Positions 5,034-8,650 of a stretch of 8,650 nucleotides of DNA are shown here, piece after piece; within the stretch, counting starts at the first letter, position 1; each line of letters starts with the position of its first letter. The position numbers were made by a program, and so were the translations under genes. Below the pieces are notes generated by a model. The model was not told the origin of the DNA, ran no database searches, and saw only the letters and a list, made by a program, of their open reading frames with translations. Source of the stretch: Ruminococcus sp. UBA3665 (GTDB lineage Bacteria; Bacillota; Clostridia; Oscillospirales; Ruminococcaceae); assembly GCA_002373165.1 (NCBI GenBank), contig DFJS01000003.1, forward strand, positions 1 through 8,650, given 5' to 3'.

Positions 5034-6211
5034 GCATCCGCATGTTTAAAAACTTTAAGTTCCGTTCCTTCTACAGCTTTTTGAATCATAGCAGCGAAAT
5101 CGCCTTTTTCCTGTGCTTTTTCGACCGTTTCCAGCTGGGGGCGGATTTTCGGGTGACGAGGCGTAAAGACGGTACAGCAGTCTTCATACGGCTGGACAGA
5201 AATATCAAACGTATCGATTTTTCTGGAAATTTCTATAATTTCTGTTTTATCCATGCCGATCAGCGGACGGAACACAGGACACTGGCATACTGCATCTGTG
5301 CAGACCATGGCCTGCATAGTCTGACTGGCCACCTGACCGACACTTTCACCTGTAATCAGGGCGAGAGCTTCTTCTTTCTTGGCGATTTCCTGGGCAATCA
5401 GCATCATCAGGCGGCGCATCAGGACAGTAAAATATTCTTCCGGGCATTTTCTGCGGAGTTCTTCCTGAATTTCAGTAAACGGTACGCAGTAAAAATGAAT
5501 ATCGCCGCAGTAAGGCGTAAGCTTCTGGCAGAGCTGTTCGACTTTGAGTCTGGCGCGGTCGGAAGTGTACGGAGGGCTGACAAAATGCACTGCTGAAATA
5601 TGAATGCCTCGTTTTGCCATCATGTAGCCTGCTACGGGGCTGTCGATGCCGCCGGACAGCAACAGCAGAGCCTTTCCGCTGGAGCCGACTGGAAGGCCGC
5701 CTGCGCCCTTGATGCGCCCGGCATGGATATAGGCATTTGTATCCCGGATTTCGACAATGATTGTGACTTCCGGATTGTGAACATCGACAGAAATTTCCGG
5801 GAACGCTTCGCAGACAGCCCCGCCCAGTTCCATACAGATTTCCGGGGACTTCATCGGGAATTTTTTATCTGCACGCTTGGCTTCTACTTTGAAAGTTCTG
5901 GCATCTTCCAGTGTTTCCCGGAGATATTCCAATGTTTTTTTCTGAATATCATCAAAATTCTTTTCGCAGACACATGCGCGGCAGATGGCCGCAATGCCGA
6001 ATACTTTCTGTAATCTTGCAATGACTTCATCCAGATCGGCAGAATCTTCTTCCGGTTCGATATAAACTGTGGACTGTGCCGAGCTGTATCTGAATTTTCC
6101 GGCAGATTTCAGCCGGAATTTGATATTCTTGAGCAAAATATCTTCAAAGCTGCATTTATTCTGGCCTTTGAGAGCCATTTCGCCATATTTGGCTAAAACA
6201 ATTTCTTTCAT
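5030..6211 (-). CDS. thiI: tRNA 4-thiouridine synthase ThiI (rhodanese-less form)
   Basis: ThiI adenylates U8 of tRNA and inserts sulfur to make 4-thiouridine; in some bacteria it also serves thiamin thiazole synthesis. The 393 residues show an N-terminal ferredoxin-like domain, a THUMP domain (about 60-165) and the PP-loop SGGIDSPVA (186-194) of the pyrophosphatase domain. Conserved ITGESVGQVASQT (286-298) and PYEDCCTVFTPRHPKIRP (341-358) follow. Cys346 aligns best with the E. coli disulfide-forming Cys344. The protein stops without the C-terminal rhodanese domain of E. coli ThiI, as in Bacillus, where a dedicated cysteine desulfurase supplies the persulfide. That partner is encoded two genes upstream. 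The start follows AGAAAGGA and lies 3 nt after the methyltransferase stop, consistent with translational coupling. Confidence 0.96.
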   Translation of the reverse strand: MKEIVLAKYGEMALKGQNKCSFEDILLKNIKFRLKSAGKFRYSSAQSTVYIEPEEDSADLDEVIARLQKVFGIAAICRACVCEKNFDDIQKKTLEYLRETLEDARTFKVEAKRADKKFPMKSPEICMELGGAVCEAFPEISVDVHNPEVTIIVEIRDTNAYIHAGRIKGAGGLPVGSSGKALLLLSGGIDSPVAGYMMAKRGIHISAVHFVSPPYTSDRARLKVEQLCQKLTPYCGDIHFYCVPFTEIQEELRRKCPEEYFTVLMRRLMMLIAQEIAKKEEALALITGESVGQVASQTMQAMVCTDAVCQCPVFRPLIGMDKTEIIEISRKIDTFDISVQPYEDCCTVFTPRHPKIRPQLETVEKAQEKGDFAAMIQKAVEGTELKVFKHADA

Positions 6212-6214
6212 AAA

Positions 6215-7012
6215 TCAGTTTCCTTTCTGGGATGGTTTTAATTTCAGTTCTGCAAGAGAAACAGAATGCAGAATTTCAAAATGCTCGTCTGCAATTTCAT
6301 TCAGCAGGGCGATGTGTTCCTGTTCCCATGCGGCAAGCGTGCCGCCTGTCAGGGATGCGCCAACGCCCCGGCAGGCTTTCATTCTGCCGTGCCATGTTTC
6401 TCTGGTAAACGGAATTTGAATATCAAACGATTCCTGACTGACCAGTTCGGCAAATTGCAGGACAGTATCATCCAGATAAACAGAATGCCTTGTCTCCCCT
6501 GCCCCTGTCCAGGCAGGATTGTACTGCAAAACCAGATTTTCGCTTGCCTGTGCAATTTTATCCTCGAACGGAAGCCACATCATTTGCAGAATGCAGAGCT
6601 TTCCGTCCGGTCTGAGAATTTTTTGCAGAACGGGCATCAGCAGTTCCGTCCGGAAATACCAGAAACATTGGCAGGCCGTCACTGCATCGAAACTATGTTC
6701 CGGAAAGTCGAGTTCTTCTGCCGGAACAGTCCGGAAGTCAATCTGCATGTTCTGCTGTTCTGCAAGAAGCTTTGCCTGTGCAATCTGATTTGCAGAGGCA
6801 TCCGTGCCTGTCCAGTCAGCCCCGAAACGGTACATATTTCTTGGGATTACCCCTGTTCCCGTTCCGATGTCCAGAATTTTCTGTCCCGGAAGGCCTATCT
6901 GCTTTTCCAGCAGTTTCTGATAAAGAAGTTCCGGATAAATATCCCTGTATTTTGCATAATCCTGAGAAGTTCTGCCCCAGTCGAATGCGTTTCCATGATC
7001 AATCTGATGCAT
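6215..7012 (-). CDS. Class I SAM-dependent methyltransferase
   Basis: The 265-residue cytosolic protein has a Rossmann-type methyltransferase core. Motif I is ILDIGTGTGVIP (46-57), the acidic residue after strand 2 is D71 in GTDAS, and a motif IV-like segment is FDAVTACQCFWYF (about 109-121). An early DWGRTSQDYAKYRDIYP segment resembles the N-terminal lid of Methyltransf_11/25-type enzymes acting on small molecules. The substrate cannot be told from sequence. It sits between the cysteine desulfurase (23-nt gap) and thiI (3-nt gap), so co-expression is likely, but a role in tRNA or sulfur chemistry is only guilt by association. AGGAG lies 9 nt before the ATG. Rapid shuffling of such enzymes into operons is common, so the neighbourhood may be incidental. 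Confidence 0.88.
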   Translation of the reverse strand: MHQIDHGNAFDWGRTSQDYAKYRDIYPELLYQKLLEKQIGLPGQKILDIGTGTGVIPRNMYRFGADWTGTDASANQIAQAKLLAEQQNMQIDFRTVPAEELDFPEHSFDAVTACQCFWYFRTELLMPVLQKILRPDGKLCILQMMWLPFEDKIAQASENLVLQYNPAWTGAGETRHSVYLDDTVLQFAELVSQESFDIQIPFTRETWHGRMKACRGVGASLTGGTLAAWEQEHIALLNEIADEHFEILHSVSLAELKLKPSQKGN

Positions 7013-7035
7013 TATGATATACTCCTGTGATATTA

Positions 7036-8181
7036 TTATTTTCTATGAATCAGTGTTTTCTGGCCTTCGGCGACAGCCTGAACCAGAGCATCCAGTTCCT
7101 GTTGGGAAGTAGTCTCTGAAAAGCTGACCCGGACAGCACAATCCGCGAGCCTGTCCGGTATGCCGTAAGCACTCAGTACGCCGCTTCTTGCACCTTTGGA
7201 ACATGCCGAACCGCTGGAGACGTAAATTTCCTTCTGTTCCAGATAATGCAGCATGATTTCTGACCGGATGCCTTCAACAGAGAAATTCACAATATACGGC
7301 GAACTGTAATTTTTATCCGCATCGCTGTTCAGAGTAATTCCCGGTACAGCAGATAATAATTTCAGCAAATACTCTTTTTTTGCCTGTGTCTGTTCCAGAC
7401 GTTCCGGAATGCTGTCCTGCATGATTCTGACCGCTTCGCCGAATGCTGCAATCAGCGGAACGGCTTCTGTCCCCGGCCGAAGACCGCGTTCCTGCTTGCC
7501 GCCTGTCATCAGCGGAGTCAGCCGGATTCCCTTCCGGATGTACAGCGCACCGGAACCCTTGATGCCGTGAATCTTATGTGCACTAAGCGAAATCAGATCA
7601 GCTTGCAGATCTTTCTGCCGGAACGGAATTTTCATATAAGCCTGTACGGCATCGCAGTGCAGAATAATTTCCGGGAATTTCTTCCGGATTTTCCGGAACA
7701 CTTCCGGAACGGGCAGAAGTCTTCCTGTTTCGTTTTCGGCCAGCATCATGCTGATCAGGCAAGTATTGGCATCGGCGGCTTTGATAAAATCCTCTGCCTG
7801 AAATCTGCCGTTCTGACCCGGCAGAATCCGGATAATCTCATAGCCCTGCTGTTCCAGTGCATCGAGCGTACTCCGGACAGAAGCATGTTCCACAGCCGAT
7901 GTAATTATTTTAATTCTGCCGCGTTTTCCGTAAACAGCTGCTGCGCCGCGCAGAGCAAGATTACTGCTTTCAGTTGCGCCGGATGTAAACAGAATTTCCT
8001 CCTGTTCTGCGCCAAGCGAACCGGCAAGGATTTTTCTGGCCTCGGTCAGATACTGTTCGGCATACAGCCCCATTCTATGCAGAGAAGACGGATTTCCGAA
8101 TGCTTTCTGCAAGCACTCCCCTGCTTTCTGAACAGCCGCTTCGGCAGGATTGGCAGTAGCGGCATAATCCAGATAAATCAT
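7036..8181 (-). CDS. Cysteine desulfurase (NifS/IscS family), likely sulfur donor for ThiI
   Basis: This 381-residue PLP enzyme converts cysteine to alanine and carries the sulfur as a persulfide. Visible landmarks are YLDYAATA (3-10), GNPSSLHRMG (29-38), SGATESSNLAL (67-77), VEHASV with PLP-stacking His99, DAVQ (177-180), PLP lysine K203 in SLSAHKIHGIKG, RPGTE (235-239), and catalytic Cys327 in SSGSACSKGARSGVL. The length is normal for the family. It heads a three-gene operon ending in a ThiI without rhodanese domain, matching the Bacillus NifZ-ThiI pair, so sulfur transfer directly to ThiI is the best-supported role. A general Fe-S cluster role is less likely because no scaffold gene is adjacent. 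AAGGAAG lies about 10 nt before the ATG. Confidence 0.95.
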   Translation of the reverse strand: MIYLDYAATANPAEAAVQKAGECLQKAFGNPSSLHRMGLYAEQYLTEARKILAGSLGAEQEEILFTSGATESSNLALRGAAAVYGKRGRIKIITSAVEHASVRSTLDALEQQGYEIIRILPGQNGRFQAEDFIKAADANTCLISMMLAENETGRLLPVPEVFRKIRKKFPEIILHCDAVQAYMKIPFRQKDLQADLISLSAHKIHGIKGSGALYIRKGIRLTPLMTGGKQERGLRPGTEAVPLIAAFGEAVRIMQDSIPERLEQTQAKKEYLLKLLSAVPGITLNSDADKNYSSPYIVNFSVEGIRSEIMLHYLEQKEIYVSSGSACSKGARSGVLSAYGIPDRLADCAVRVSFSETTSQQELDALVQAVAEGQKTLIHRK

Positions 8182-8302
8182 ATACTATCTCTTCCTTTCT
8201 GGTAACATGCATTTATTATAGCATATTCCGCTGTATTTTACCAGTGTTTTTGAGAAAAAAAAATATTTTTTCAAATTTTTTAAAATTTTTTTGAAAAAAC
8301 CC
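8182..8302. other. Divergent intergenic region with A/T tracts
   Basis: No gene is seen between the desulfurase start and the tRNA promoter. Positions 8251-8299 are almost pure A and T tracts directly before the tRNA -35 box, resembling an UP element and probably bent DNA. The desulfurase promoter lies at the left side of this region. Confidence 0.6.
8215..8226 (-). promoter_or_regulatory. Extended -10 promoter of the desulfurase-thiI operon
   Basis: On the minus strand TATAAT (8215-8220) is preceded by TGC, an extended -10 element, 33 bp from the desulfurase start codon. No good -35 is seen 16-18 bp upstream (TGGTAA at best), so the extended -10 probably carries the promoter. The 13-mer around it recurs in the tRNA promoter. 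Confidence 0.65.
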
Positions 8303-8331
8303 TTGACAAATCAGATTTTATATGCTATAAT
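8303..8331 (+). promoter_or_regulatory. Strong promoter of the tRNA-Leu array
   Basis: TTGACA (8303-8308) and TATAAT (8326-8331) are 17 bp apart, with a TG one base before the -10 box and A/T tracts upstream that resemble an UP element. All consensus elements are present, as expected for a stable-RNA promoter. Transcription would begin near 8338, leaving a leader of about 36 nt before the first tRNA. Confidence 0.92.
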
Positions 8332-8373
8332 ATATCACGTTGAGTGCGAAAGATAAATCGCAGAAATAAAAAT

Positions 8374-8457
8374 GCGGATATGGCGGAATTGGCAGACGCG
8401 CTAGCTTCAGGTGCTAGTCGGGGCAACCCGGTGAAGGTTCAAGTCCTTTTATCCGCA
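8374..8457 (+). tRNA. tRNA-Leu, anticodon CAG (copy 1)
   Basis: The 84-nt gene folds as a class II tRNA. The acceptor stem is GCGGATA/TATCCGC with A73 and the D-stem is GCG/CGC. The anticodon stem CTAGC/GCTAG carries loop TTCAGGT, giving anticodon CAG, which reads CUG. The long variable arm is CGGG-GCAA-CCCG, and the T-stem GAAGG/CCTTT holds loop TTCAAGT. CCA is not encoded. It is the first of a tandem array behind a consensus promoter. Confidence 0.97.
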
Positions 8458-8489
8458 CTCAGACTTAAAAATTTTATATTTTTCAATAT

Positions 8490-8573
8490 GCGGATATGGC
8501 GGAATTGGCAGACGCGCTAGCTTCAGGTGCTAGTCGGGGCAACCCGGTGAAGGTTCAAGTCCTTTTATCCGCA
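8490..8573 (+). tRNA. tRNA-Leu, anticodon CAG (copy 2)
   Basis: This is identical over all 84 nt to the copy at 8374-8457, separated from it by a 32-nt A/T-rich spacer. It has no promoter of its own and no terminator hairpin before it, so it is processed from the same primary transcript. CCA is again not encoded. Confidence 0.97.
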
Positions 8574-8605
8574 CTCAGGCTTAAAAATTTCATATTTCTC
8601 AATAT

Positions 8606-8650
8606 GCGGATATGGCGGAATTGGCAGACGCGCTAGCTTCAGGTGCTAGT
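8606..8650 (+). tRNA. tRNA-Leu, anticodon CAG (copy 3, cut by the window end)
   Basis: The first 45 nt, through the anticodon arm, are identical to the two upstream copies; the rest lies outside the window. It starts exactly 116 nt after copy 2. The array may continue further. Confidence 0.95.

Larger units (their letters stand above)
8374..8650 (+). repeat. Tandem repeat, 116-bp unit (tRNA-Leu gene plus spacer)
   Basis: Starts at 8374, 8490 and 8606 give an exact 116-bp period: an 84-nt tRNA plus a 32-nt spacer. The two spacers (8458-8489 and 8574-8605) differ at three positions, whereas the tRNAs do not differ, so the duplication is recent or the genes are kept identical by conversion or selection. 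Confidence 0.95.

Noticed and set aside
6266..7030. Plus-strand open frame of 254 codons opposite the methyltransferase
   Set aside because: The minus-strand gene has SAM-binding motifs and tight operon spacing; the antisense frame has a cysteine- and arginine-rich composition typical of a shadow.
7680..7720. Cluster of TTCCGGA-like motifs
   Set aside because: The motifs fall in conserved coding sequence for a Phe-Arg-Lys-rich helix of the desulfurase and reflect codon choice (CGG/GAA), with no spacing pattern.
7567..8205. Plus-strand open frame of 212 codons opposite the desulfurase
   Set aside because: It is antisense to a fully conserved cysteine desulfurase, with no domain of its own.
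8374..8650. Regularly spaced repeats considered as a CRISPR array
   Set aside because: The repeated unit is a complete tRNA gene of 84 nt and the spacers are near-identical to each other, unlike CRISPR.

Overview
The window reads as a low-to-moderate GC Firmicute, most likely a Ruminococcus-type member of the Oscillospiraceae. The basis is class B sortases with YGHNM and TLSTC motifs, a rhodanese-less ThiI, A/G-rich Shine-Dalgarno sites, consensus TTGACA/TATAAT promoters and tRNA genes without an encoded CCA. No rRNA or species marker is present, so the genus is an inference.

Positions 1-1700 look like accessory DNA. A ribbon-helix-helix (RHH) regulator gene on the minus strand is divergent from two small plus-strand genes, a DUF6075-like protein and an unrecognised protein. 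Between them are two strong divergent promoters overlaid by repeated GGTGTG-type sites and a perfect inverted repeat. The rightward promoter is followed by a leader of about 225 nt with a possible 7-codon peptide and a 9-bp hairpin. The two small genes share near-identical upstream initiation segments, and a 41-nt block from the end of the RHH gene recurs between them, so the region looks built from cassette-like units. The second protein ends in EDDLPF, like the C-terminal tip of single-stranded DNA-binding protein (SSB).

Positions 1778-5033 hold a minus-strand operon with its own promoter. It encodes two different class B sortases followed at once by a secreted SpoIID/LytB-type protein. In that protein the GWGHxVGxSQ block lies before the catalytic-Glu block, the reverse of canonical SpoIID, which indicates a circular permutation. 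The set suggests coupled cell-wall remodelling and protein anchoring; no sorting-signal substrate is encoded in the window.

Positions 5030-8220 hold a second minus-strand operon: cysteine desulfurase, a class I SAM methyltransferase, then thiI. Desulfurase plus rhodanese-less ThiI is the Bacillus NifZ-ThiI arrangement for 4-thiouridine in tRNA. The sortase promoter overlaps the thiI stop codon.

Positions 8300-8650 hold a strong promoter and a tandem array of tRNA-Leu(CAG) genes at an exact 116-bp period: two complete, the third cut by the window end. The genes are identical while their spacers differ at three positions.
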